From Sulfitobacter sp. (lineage in GTDB: Bacteria > Pseudomonadota > Alphaproteobacteria > Rhodobacterales > Rhodobacteraceae): a DNA stretch of 5,937 bases. The position numbers and the translations under genes were made by a program. The notes under the pieces are model-generated. The model was not told where the DNA came from. It worked only from the letters and a program-made list of their open reading frames with translations, and did not search any database. The stretch is taken from the NCBI GenBank assembly GCA_024636405.1, contig JAGXHC010000070.1, positions 1 to 5,937 of the forward strand. Direction: 5' to 3'. Positions 1-5,921 of this stretch are shown here, one piece after another (position 1 is the first letter of the stretch; every line of letters begins with the position of its first letter).

Positions 1-1083
1 GCCCAGTTGTGTCACCCGTTCAGCAACCACCAGCCCCGGCTGCCCCAGCACCGCAAAAAGCGGCCAAAGCGGGCAGCACGCGCCAAAACGCGGGACGGTG
101 AAACCATCCACCGACTTGCGAAACGTCACCGTGCCGGAGCGATCGCAAACGACCAGCCCGGCACCCAGATCCTGCACTGCGGCCATGCGACGCAGGACAC
201 GCGCAACCGGCTGATGTGTTTCGCGCGCCAACTTCGCCGGGTCCGGTCCGACTGCCTCCAAGGCAGCCGTCAGCGATTGCATCGGAAAAGCGGCGGCGTC
301 ACGGGCGAATTGTTGCAACACGCCGGTGGCGATGTGGCGCGCGGTCTGGCTGTGCAACTGCGGCGCATCAGCGACAAGACCGGCAATCGTCACGGCCATA
401 TTCCCCGCGCCTTCCAGCGCATCAAACTGAAAACCATGCGCCTCCAGAAACGATTCGACCTCCTCTTGCGGGGATGCAGCGGCGTCATGGGGGTCTGCGC
501 CGTGATCAAGATACGCCAGCAGCCCTTGTGCTGAATCGGCCAATCTGCGGCTGTCCTGATCCAGATTGTTGTGAAAACGGTCGCGCCATTCCGGTTCCAG
601 CGTCTTGGTCTCGGCCAGAATGGCCGCGGTTGAGCGGATTGCCGCGGACATGCTGAGCAATTCATGCATTGAGGCCGCGAGATGTGGATCATGGGCAAGC
701 CGATCTGTCAGCGCCTCTATCGTCTGCTCCAGCGTCGCAATGCGGCGCCGGGTGCGCGCCAGCACATCTGCCCAGCCAGGAAACCGCCCGGCAAATTCAT
801 CGGCCCGATCGGCGTCCGGCCCGGTCAGCCCGGCATCATCCGCCGCTTCGCGCAATGAGGCGATCAGGGCGGCTTCAGCGCCTTCGGTCAATGCCTGGGG
901 TTCCACCGCCAGCGCCGCTGCCAGATTCAACAACAGCTTGCCGCCGATTCTGCGCCGGTTGTGTTCGATAAGATTGAGATAGGACGCCGAGATATCCACG
1001 CGGCGCGCAAGATCAGCTTGCTTCAGCCCGGCCATGACGCGCCGCTCGCGGATGCGGGTGCCGGTCAAGGTTTCAACTGGCAT
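1..1083 (-). CDS. ScfR-family (short-chain fatty acyl-CoA regulator) HTH transcriptional regulator, 3' end cut by window edge
   Basis: Reading the minus strand from the ATG at 1083-1081 gives 361 uninterrupted codons to the window edge, with no stop. An AAGG ribosome site (1092-1095) lies 8 nt upstream. Residues 9-62 form an XRE/Cro-type helix-turn-helix; the recognition helix contains SASYLNLIEHN (32-42), followed by RRRIGGK, which is characteristic of ScfR/RamB-like regulators. Residues 110-195 are a helical segment resembling a histidine-kinase dimerisation hairpin (HEL at 140-142, AIRSTAAIL after it). Residues 205-300 resemble the ImmA/IrrE (DUF955) fold, but I find no HExxH. Residues 305-361 match the start of the ScfR C-terminal domain (DUF2083 type), with VVCDRSGTVTFRK and FGACCPLWPLF. 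Full-length family members are, from memory, about 460-480 residues, so roughly 100 residues are missing. Known relatives bind acyl-CoA intermediates and control short-chain acid metabolism. The divergent transporter operon is the obvious target. The family call is confident; the effector is unknown. Confidence 0.9.
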   Translation of the reverse strand, partial: MPVETLTGTRIRERRVMAGLKQADLARRVDISASYLNLIEHNRRRIGGKLLLNLAAALAVEPQALTEGAEAALIASLREAADDAGLTGPDADRADEFAGRFPGWADVLARTRRRIATLEQTIEALTDRLAHDPHLAASMHELLSMSAAIRSTAAILAETKTLEPEWRDRFHNNLDQDSRRLADSAQGLLAYLDHGADPHDAAASPQEEVESFLEAHGFQFDALEGAGNMAVTIAGLVADAPQLHSQTARHIATGVLQQFARDAAAFPMQSLTAALEAVGPDPAKLARETHQPVARVLRRMAAVQDLGAGLVVCDRSGTVTFRKSVDGFTVPRFGACCPLWPLFAVLGQPGLVVAERVTQLG

Positions 1084-1131
1084 TGACGGCGCCTTGGGAT
1101 TTCATGCACAATTTCAACGGGTTTCTGCAAT

Positions 1132-1170
1132 GCAACAACATGAAATTTACTACTCCTGAAAGATTGTTGC
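1132..1170. repeat. Inverted repeat GCAACAA / TTGTTGC in the regulatory region
   Basis: GCAACAA at 1132-1138 is the exact reverse complement of TTGTTGC at 1164-1170, with 25 bp between. The left arm sits in a small tandem TGCAATGCAA (1126-1135). The centre-to-centre distance is 32 bp, about three helical turns, which would suit two dimers or a looped complex. It is nearer to the regulator gene and could serve autoregulation. Seven-base arms in a 228-bp region could also arise by chance. Confidence 0.25.
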
Positions 1171-1218
1171 GAAGATATTTACAGAATTATCGTTTTTATC
1201 AAGGGACTTATTGATTCG

Positions 1219-1254
1219 TTTGCAAATCTGCCGCCTTATCGATTTGCACATCTG
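1219..1254. promoter_or_regulatory. Candidate ScfR-type operator: 24-bp-period direct repeat
   Basis: TTTGCAAATCTG (1219-1230) and TTTGCACATCTG (1243-1254) match at 11 of 12 positions and begin exactly 24 bp apart, so they would face the same side of the helix. The first contains the perfect palindrome TTTGCAAA. The second lies partly within another palindrome, GCACA-TC-TGTGC (1246-1257). As I recall, TTTGCAAA is the core of operators of ScfR relatives: RamB sites end in TTTGCAAA, and PccR sites have two copies 4 bp apart. Here the centre-to-centre spacing is double that of PccR. The site ends 57 bp upstream of the binding-protein start codon. Binding by the neighbouring regulator is inferred from motif and position only. 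Confidence 0.5.
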
Positions 1255-1300
1255 TGCGTCATACGCCCCTGCTTGTCTCGGGGCTGTGATTTTACCAAAC

Positions 1301-1306
1301 GGGAGG
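1301..1306 (+). promoter_or_regulatory. Ribosome binding site fixing the binding-protein start at 1312
   Basis: GGGAGG lies 5 nt upstream of the ATG at 1312. The same frame is open further upstream to a TTG at 1273, but that would add 13 polar residues before the twin-arginine signal and has no comparable ribosome site. The start at 1312 puts the Arg-Arg pair at residues 8-9, where a Tat signal should have it. Confidence 0.8.
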
Positions 1307-1311
1307 ATTTC

Positions 1312-2703
1312 ATGTCATTTTCGAAACTGACACGTCGCAGTCTTATTCAGACTGGCGCCGTCGCCGGTGCCGGGCTTGCACTGCCCACGTATCTGCGCGC
1401 CGACGCGCATGCCGGATTTACCAATGCCCCCACGGGTGACACCGTGACACTGGGTTTCAACGTCCCGCAAACCGGCCCCTATGCCGAAGAAGGTCTGGAT
1501 GAGTTGCGCGCGCAGGAACTCGCCGTTCAGCACCTCAATGGCGAAGGTGACGGCGGCATGCTGAACACCTTCAGCTCCAAGGCGCTCAAGGGTGACGGCA
1601 TTCTGGGCAAGAAAGTCCAGTTCGTCACCGGCGACACCCGGACGAAATCGGACGCCGCGCGCGCATCGGCAAAGTCGATGATCGAAAAAGACGGCGCCAT
1701 CATGATCAACGGCGGCTCGTCCTCGGGCGTGGCCGTGGCTGTCCAAAGCTTGTGCCAGGAGGCTGGCGTGATCTTCATGGCCGGTCTGACCCACTCGAAC
1801 GACACCACCGGCAAGGACAAGAAGGCCAATGGCTTCCGCCATTTCTTTGACGCCTACATGTCCGCAGCTGCCTTGGCACCGGTGCTCAAGAACGCTTACG
1901 GCGAAGATCGCCGCGCCTATCATTTGACGGCGGACTATACCTGGGGCTGGACGCAGCAGGAATCGATGCAGGCCGCGACCGAAGCGATGGGTTGGGAGAC
2001 CGTCGAAAACGTCCTCACGCCACTCGCCTCGACAGACTTTTCGTCCTACATCGCGCCCGTGCTGAACTCCGGTGCGGATGTGCTGATCTTGAACCACTAC
2101 GGCGGGAACATGGTCAACACTTTGACCAACGCGGTGCAGTTCGATCTGCTGAACAAGCAGGTAAACGGCAAAAAGTTCGAGATCGTCGTGCCGCTCTATT
2201 CCGAACTGATGGCCGCCGGTGCGGGCAAGAACGTGCAGGGCGTGATCGGTTCCATGAACTGGAACTGGCAGCTGCAGGATGAGGGTTCCAAGGCGTTCAC
2301 CAAATCCTTCGGTGAAAAGTATGGCCGTCCGCCGTCCAACTCCGCGCACACATGCTATGCTCAGGTTCTTCTGTATGCGGATGCGGTTACGCGTGCAGGC
2401 TCGTTCAACCCCTGTGCGGTTGCCGAAGCGCTTGAAGGCGACAGCAGCTCGCTGGCTGGCATCGACTCCGCGGCCAACGCGGGCTTTATGTTCGACGGGC
2501 TTGGCAATGGTCAGACGTTGTACCGCGCTGCCGATCACCAGTGCTTCAAGGATGTGCTGGTCATGAAGGGCACGGAGAACCCGACCAGCGAATACGACAC
2601 GCTGGAAATCGTCGAAGTGACACCGGTCAAGCAGGTCTGGTACGAACCCGACCACCCGATGTTTGCGGGCGGTGATCTGGGCGAGTGTAATCCGGGCGCC
2701 TGA
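1312..2703 (+). CDS. Periplasmic substrate-binding protein of a HAAT/Liv-type ABC importer, Tat-exported
   Basis: This 463-residue protein is a type I periplasmic binding protein (Peripla_BP_6 / Leu-Ile-Val-binding family) that captures the solute for the permeases encoded next to it. Residues 5-29 are a twin-arginine signal: KLTRRSLIQ, then a hydrophobic alanine/glycine/leucine stretch. Cleavage is plausible after ADA (32) or AHA (34). The mature protein opens with VTLGFNVPQTGPYAEEG (45-61), the usual first strand and ligand-loop region, followed by GKKVQFVTGDTRTKSDAA (99-116) and NGGSSSGVAVAV (133-144). ADYTWGW (207-213) and SGADVLILN (253-261) are typical second-lobe elements. Five cysteines (148, 348, 368, 411, 459) could form disulfides. 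A serine/alanine-rich stretch (377-390) looks like a loop insertion. It is followed by a 110-bp gap with two hairpins before the permease genes. The family is certain, but the ligand cannot be read from sequence; branched-chain amino acids are only the default label. Confidence 0.95.
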   Translation: MSFSKLTRRSLIQTGAVAGAGLALPTYLRADAHAGFTNAPTGDTVTLGFNVPQTGPYAEEGLDELRAQELAVQHLNGEGDGGMLNTFSSKALKGDGILGKKVQFVTGDTRTKSDAARASAKSMIEKDGAIMINGGSSSGVAVAVQSLCQEAGVIFMAGLTHSNDTTGKDKKANGFRHFFDAYMSAAALAPVLKNAYGEDRRAYHLTADYTWGWTQQESMQAATEAMGWETVENVLTPLASTDFSSYIAPVLNSGADVLILNHYGGNMVNTLTNAVQFDLLNKQVNGKKFEIVVPLYSELMAAGAGKNVQGVIGSMNWNWQLQDEGSKAFTKSFGEKYGRPPSNSAHTCYAQVLLYADAVTRAGSFNPCAVAEALEGDSSSLAGIDSAANAGFMFDGLGNGQTLYRAADHQCFKDVLVMKGTENPTSEYDTLEIVEVTPVKQVWYEPDHPMFAGGDLGECNPGA

Positions 2704-2711
2704 CCGACAAA

Positions 2712-2736
2712 GTGAGGCGCGCGGTGCGTGCTTCAC
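2712..2736 (+). promoter_or_regulatory. RNA hairpin 1 between binding-protein and permease genes
   Basis: GTGAGGCGCGC (2712-2722) pairs with GCGTGCTTCAC (2726-2736) over 11 base pairs, two of them G-U, around a GGT loop. It starts 9 nt after the binding-protein stop codon. No run of T follows, so it is not a standard Rho-independent terminator. A hairpin directly behind a binding-protein gene commonly protects the upstream mRNA from 3' exonucleases, letting the binding protein be made in excess over the permeases. That role is inferred from position. Confidence 0.6.
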
Positions 2737-2741
2737 CTTCA

Positions 2742-2769
2742 TACCGCGTCGGCGATTGTCGGCGCGGTA
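2742..2769 (+). promoter_or_regulatory. RNA hairpin 2 between binding-protein and permease genes
   Basis: TACCGCGTCGGC (2742-2753) pairs with GTCGGCGCGGTA (2758-2769): twelve base pairs, two of them G-U, closing a four-base GATT loop. It follows hairpin 1 after five unpaired bases and ends 44 nt before the livH-like start codon. No T tract follows. With hairpin 1 it fills most of the gap, which suggests a shared role in mRNA processing, stabilisation or partial attenuation. Confidence 0.65.
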
Positions 2770-2813
2770 CACGCATCTCCGAGAGTAATTTCGGCACTTT
2801 CTAGGCGGGGAAC

Positions 2814-3842
2814 ATGGACGCAATCCTTCTGCAATTTCTGAATGGTCTGGACAAGGGATCGGCCTATGCGCTGATCGCACTTGGTCTGACGCTGATCTTT
2901 GGCACACTTGGGGTGGTCAATTTCGCCCATGGCGCCCTGTTCATGATCGGGGCATTCTGTTCCGTCACCCTGCAACGTATTCTGACGCTGAGCACTGTCT
3001 CGCTCAGCGAAACGCAAAAGGATTTTCTCGGCAATCCGCTCAAGATTGAAACCGCCTATGTCGAGAATTGGTTCGGTCCCGAAGTCGGGGCGACGATCAT
3101 CGACTGGTCCGTGCCGTTGGCGATCCTGTTTGCCATCCCGGTGATGCTTTTCATCGGTTATGTCATGGAACGCGGCCTGATCAAGCATTTCTACAAGCGC
3201 CCCCATGCCGATCAGATCCTTGTCACCTTTGGTCTTGCCATCGTCCTTCAGGAAGTCATCAAGTACTTCTATGGCGCAAACCCGATCCCGACCCCGGCGC
3301 CAAGCGCCTTTCGGGGCAGTTTCGATTTCGGGCCGCTGCTGGGTCTGGATAGTTCGCTGGCCTACCCCTATTGGCGGCTGGTCTATTTTGGCTTCTCGAC
3401 CGTTATCATCGGTGCGGTTTTCGCGTTCTTGCAGTTTACCACTTTTGGCATGGTCGTGCGCGCCGGCATGGCCGACCGCGAAACCGTGGGCCTTCTGGGC
3501 ATCGATATCGACCGCCGCTTTACGATCATGTTCGGGATCGCCGCCGCCGTCGCGGGATTGGCAGGTGTGATGTATGCCCCGATCAATTCACCCAATTATC
3601 ATATGGGCATGGATTTCCTTGTTCTCAGTTTTGTCGTCGTGGTGGTCGGCGGCATGGGGTCATTGCCCGGCGCTGTGCTGGCGGGTTTCATGCTGGGCAT
3701 CCTCGAAAGCTTTGCGTCAATGAACGAGGTCAAGGCAATCCTGCCGGGCATCGACCAGATCATCATTTACGTGGTGGCAATTATCATCTTGCTGACGCGT
3801 CCGCGCGGCCTGATGGGCCGCAAAGGCGTGATGGAGGAATAG
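2814..3842 (+). CDS. livH: LivH-type ABC transporter permease
   Basis: This 342-residue integral inner-membrane protein is one half of the HAAT importer pore. It has at least eight hydrophobic segments. Family signatures are GSAYALIALGLTLIFG (15-30), VNFAHG (35-40), a long cytoplasmic loop meeting the ATPase (FGMVVRAGMADRET through GLLGIDIDRR, 211-235), GGMGSLPGAVLAGFMLG (279-295) and a C-terminal RPRGLMG (329-335). The ATG follows AGGCGGGG, with the AGG 8 nt upstream. It is some 30-40 residues longer than a typical LivH. The extra length is a polar, acidic periplasmic loop between the second and third membrane segments (about 58-98). The next gene begins 3 nt after the stop, so the two permeases are translationally linked. 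The symbol denotes family membership only; the substrate is unknown. Confidence 0.95.
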   Translation: MDAILLQFLNGLDKGSAYALIALGLTLIFGTLGVVNFAHGALFMIGAFCSVTLQRILTLSTVSLSETQKDFLGNPLKIETAYVENWFGPEVGATIIDWSVPLAILFAIPVMLFIGYVMERGLIKHFYKRPHADQILVTFGLAIVLQEVIKYFYGANPIPTPAPSAFRGSFDFGPLLGLDSSLAYPYWRLVYFGFSTVIIGAVFAFLQFTTFGMVVRAGMADRETVGLLGIDIDRRFTIMFGIAAAVAGLAGVMYAPINSPNYHMGMDFLVLSFVVVVVGGMGSLPGAVLAGFMLGILESFASMNEVKAILPGIDQIIIYVVAIIILLTRPRGLMGRKGVMEE

Positions 3843-3845
3843 ACC

Positions 3846-5069
3846 ATGTTCGGTATCGAAAAACGTGACACCACCCTGCTGATCATTGTCGCCATACTGA
3901 CGATGTTCGCCCCCTTTATCCTGAACCCGTTTCCCACGGGTTCAGCGATGGCACAGTTCAACGCGGGCTATCCTGACCTGATGCAGCGCTTTGTGATCTT
4001 TGGCATCTTTGCCATCGGGTTCAATATCCTCTTCGGCCTGACCGGGTATCTCAGCTTTGGCCACGCAGCGTTCCTGGGCATTGGGTCATATGCAGTGGTC
4101 TGGATGTACAAATTGCTGGATTATAACATCCTGCCGGGACTGGTGCTGGCTGTCGTGATCTCGGGTGTCTTTGCGCTGATGATCGGCTTTATCAGCCTGC
4201 GCCGGTCGGGCATCTATTTCTCTATCCTCACTCTGGCCTTTGCCCAGATGATGTTCGCGATTTCATATTCCGATCTCTTGGGCCGGTTCTTTGGCACACC
4301 GATCACCAACGGCGAAACCGGACTGCAGGTCTATTCTTCTGACCCGCAAATCCTGCTCGACGCCGGCGAATCCGCGCCGCACTTTCTGGGGCTGGTTGAA
4401 ATGCGGTCTACCTATACGCTCGACATGGCCGGCTGGTCGTTTGATTTCAACGCAGGCTATTATTTCTGCGCCGTGATCATGATCCTCGCCTTCTATCTGG
4501 CAATCCGCATCTTCCGGTCGCCCTTTGGCATGATGCTGCGGGCCGTTAAATCGAACCAGCAGCGGATGAACTACACCGGCCTGAACACGCGGCCCTATAC
4601 GTTGGCGGCTTTCGTCATCTCCGGCATGTATGCCGGTCTGGCGGGGGGGTTGCTGGCTTCCATGGACCCGCTTGCAGGCGCCGAGCGCATGCAATGGACG
4701 GCCTCTGGCGAAGTCGTGCTGATGACCATCCTGGGTGGTGCGGGCACACTGATCGGTCCCGTTCTTGGCGCGGGCTTCATCAAGTACTTTGAAAACATCT
4801 TTTCCAAGATCAACGACAACGTGCTGCACCAGTGGTTCGCTTTCATGCCCGATGGGGTTGAGGACTTCCTTGTTTTCATCATCCACCCCTTCGTCGGCAA
4901 GGGTTGGAACCTGACGCTGGGCCTGCTGTTCATGCTGGTGGTGATCTTCCTGCCAGGTGGTCTGGTTGAGGGCGGCCAGCGCATCGGCCGCATCTTCCGG
5001 CGGCGGGATCGAAACGCAGACGATGCCGAAGCCGACGCCGCCGTTCAACGCAACACCCCCGCAGAATAG
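3846..5069 (+). CDS. livM: LivM-type ABC transporter permease
   Basis: This 407-residue membrane protein is the second pore subunit and should pair with the upstream LivH-type protein. Signatures are [19 protein letters not shown] (64-82), [19 protein letters not shown] (117-135), the ATPase-contacting loop [17 protein letters not shown] (224-240) with GLN after it, [14 protein letters not shown] (297-310) and [10 protein letters not shown] (369-378 region). The first hydrophobic segment is at about 10-27. A long hydrophilic stretch (about 141-204), containing TNGETGL, is expected in the periplasm and is longer than in compact LivM proteins. The C-terminus (385-407) is a charged cytoplasmic tail rich in Arg, Asp and Ala. 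The Shine-Dalgarno sequence GGAGG (3833-3837) lies inside the last codons of the preceding gene, 8 nt from the ATG. The stop codon overlaps the ribosome site of the next gene. The family call is firm; the substrate is not defined. Confidence 0.95.
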   Translation: MFGIEKRDTTLLIIVAILTMFAPFILNPFPTGSAMAQFNAGYPDLMQRFVIFGIFAIGFNILFGLTGYLSFGHAAFLGIGSYAVVWMYKLLDYNILPGLVLAVVISGVFALMIGFISLRRSGIYFSILTLAFAQMMFAISYSDLLGRFFGTPITNGETGLQVYSSDPQILLDAGESAPHFLGLVEMRSTYTLDMAGWSFDFNAGYYFCAVIMILAFYLAIRIFRSPFGMMLRAVKSNQQRMNYTGLNTRPYTLAAFVISGMYAGLAGGLLASMDPLAGAERMQWTASGEVVLMTILGGAGTLIGPVLGAGFIKYFENIFSKINDNVLHQWFAFMPDGVEDFLVFIIHPFVGKGWNLTLGLLFMLVVIFLPGGLVEGGQRIGRIFRRRDRNADDAEADAAVQRNTPAE

Positions 5070-5081
5070 GAGGGACGACAC

Positions 5082-5846
5082 ATGGCCATCCTCGAAGTCA
5101 AGAATGTCGGCAAACGCTTTGGCGGTCTGCAGGCCCTGTCGAATGTAAACCTTCAGGTCGCGGAAAACTCCGTCCATGCGATCATCGGGCCCAACGGTGC
5201 AGGTAAATCCACGCTGCTGAACTGCTTGGTGGGCAAACTGATCCCCGACACCGGATCGGTCATGTTCGACGGGCAGTCGGTGCTGGGGCGCAAACCCTAT
5301 GAGATCAACCAGATGGGCATCAGCCGCGTGTTTCAGACGCCTGAGATTTTCGGCGATCTGACTGTTATGGAAAACATGCTGATCCCCTGCTTTGCAAAAC
5401 GCGACGGCGCGTTTGAGCTGAACGCGTTGACCCGCGTGGCCAACCAGCATGACGTGATCGACAAGGCCGAGGCGATGCTGATGGATATGAACATGATCGA
5501 CAAGCGGCACATGCATTCGGCCAGCCTGTCGCGCGGCGATAAGCGGCGGCTGGAGATCGCGATGTGTCTTGCGCAGGATCCGCGTCTGTTGTTGCTGGAT
5601 GAACCGACGGCAGGGATGGCGCGGGCGGACACCAACAACACCATCGACCTGCTCAAGCAGATCAAGGAAACCCGCGACATCACCATCGCGATCATCGAAC
5701 ACGACATGCATGTGGTGTTTTCGCTGGCCGAACGCATCACCGTCCTGGCACAGGGCACCCCGCTGGTCGAAGACACCCCCGCCAATATCAAGGGCCACCC
5801 CAAGGTGCGCGAAGCCTATCTGGGTGAATCCCAGGACGCCGCATAA
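5082..5846 (+). CDS. livG: LivG-type ABC transporter ATP-binding protein
   Basis: This 254-residue cytoplasmic ATPase is of the usual LivG length. Visible nucleotide-binding motifs are Walker A GPNGAGKS (36-43), Q-loop Gln85 in VFQTPEIF, the ABC signature LSRGDKR (149-155), Walker B LLLLDEP (169-175) and the switch histidine His207 in IIEHDMH. The signature is the LivG-type variant (LSxGDxR) in place of the canonical LSGGQ. GVSR-like spacing and the GMARAD segment (178-183) also fit the family. All catalytic residues are present, so it should be active. It would form a heterodimer with the second ATPase, presumably the gene beginning at 5922, under the two permeases. AGGAGG (5068-5073), overlapping the upstream stop codon, lies 8 nt before the ATG. 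TTTGCAAA recurs inside this gene (5391-5398) but there encodes part of CFAK. Confidence 0.96.
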   Translation: MAILEVKNVGKRFGGLQALSNVNLQVAENSVHAIIGPNGAGKSTLLNCLVGKLIPDTGSVMFDGQSVLGRKPYEINQMGISRVFQTPEIFGDLTVMENMLIPCFAKRDGAFELNALTRVANQHDVIDKAEAMLMDMNMIDKRHMHSASLSRGDKRRLEIAMCLAQDPRLLLLDEPTAGMARADTNNTIDLLKQIKETRDITIAIIEHDMHVVFSLAERITVLAQGTPLVEDTPANIKGHPKVREAYLGESQDAA

Positions 5847-5878
5847 CGTGGGCAACAATCACACCCTTCCGCCACTTC

Positions 5879-5904
5879 GCAGGTCGGCACTGTCGCGCAC
5901 CTGC
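5879..5904 (+). promoter_or_regulatory. Possible RNA hairpin in the gap before the last gene
   Basis: GCAGGT (5879-5884) pairs perfectly with ACCTGC (5899-5904). Inside it, CGGC (5885-5888) can pair with GTCG (5892-5895) around an ACT loop, including one G-U, leaving CGC as a bulge. It ends 5 nt before the AAGGAA ribosome site of the gene at 5922. The 75-bp gap is wider than the 3- and 12-bp gaps upstream. The bulge makes this weaker than the two hairpins after the binding-protein gene. Confidence 0.3.
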
Positions 5905-5921
5905 ACCGCAAGGAACCTATC

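Larger units (their letters stand above)
1084..1311. promoter_or_regulatory. Divergent intergenic regulatory region
   Basis: This 228-bp gap separates the start codons of two head-to-head genes, so it must carry promoters for both. Its core is strikingly AT-rich for this genome: bases 1141-1200 contain 17 G/C out of 60. It holds a 24-bp-period direct repeat (1219-1254), an inverted repeat GCAACAA/TTGTTGC (1132-1170), and ATTTCATG/CATGAAAT (1099-1146). It also holds ATCAA/TTGAT (1198-1215) and a short GC stem GCCCC/GGGGC (1265-1284) in the probable leader of the binding-protein gene. I could not find a convincing sigma-70 -35/-10 pair with 16-18 bp spacing on either strand, so no promoter position is asserted. 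Confidence 0.7.

Noticed and set aside
7..982. Plus-strand open frames at 7-534, 216-656 and 605-982
   Set aside because: They are antisense to the regulator, whose minus-strand reading has HTH and ScfR motifs over its whole length. The plus-strand translations are Arg/Ser/Ala-rich without domains.
1140..1260. Sigma-70 promoter candidates such as TTGTTG (1164) or TTTACA (1178) with downstream -10 boxes
   Set aside because: No pair has both acceptable spacing and a good -10 match, so I do not place a promoter.
1265..1284. GCCCC/GGGGC stem upstream of the binding-protein gene as a terminator or riboswitch
   Set aside because: It has only five base pairs with a ten-base loop, no T tract after it, and no known aptamer recognised.
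1273..1311. TTG start 39 bases upstream for the binding protein
   Set aside because: It has no suitable ribosome site and would bury the twin-arginine signal behind 13 polar residues. GGGAGG fits the ATG at 1312.
2712..2769. Rho-independent terminator ending the binding-protein transcript
   Set aside because: The stems are strong, but no T-rich tract follows either of them, and the permease genes downstream need the same transcript.
1315..2907. 530-codon open frame on the minus strand opposite the binding-protein gene
   Set aside because: Its translation has no recognisable domain, and it lies antisense to a clear Tat-signal binding protein. Long antisense frames are common in GC-rich genes with strong third-position bias.
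5391..5398. Perfect TTTGCAAA inside livG as a second operator
   Set aside because: It encodes part of CFAK in an unbroken reading frame, has no partner box nearby and lies far from any promoter. It is probably coincidence.
4263..5858. 531-codon open frame on the minus strand opposite livM/livG
   Set aside because: It is rich in His, Gln and Arg, with no domain, and mirrors two genes with intact family motifs. It is a composition shadow.
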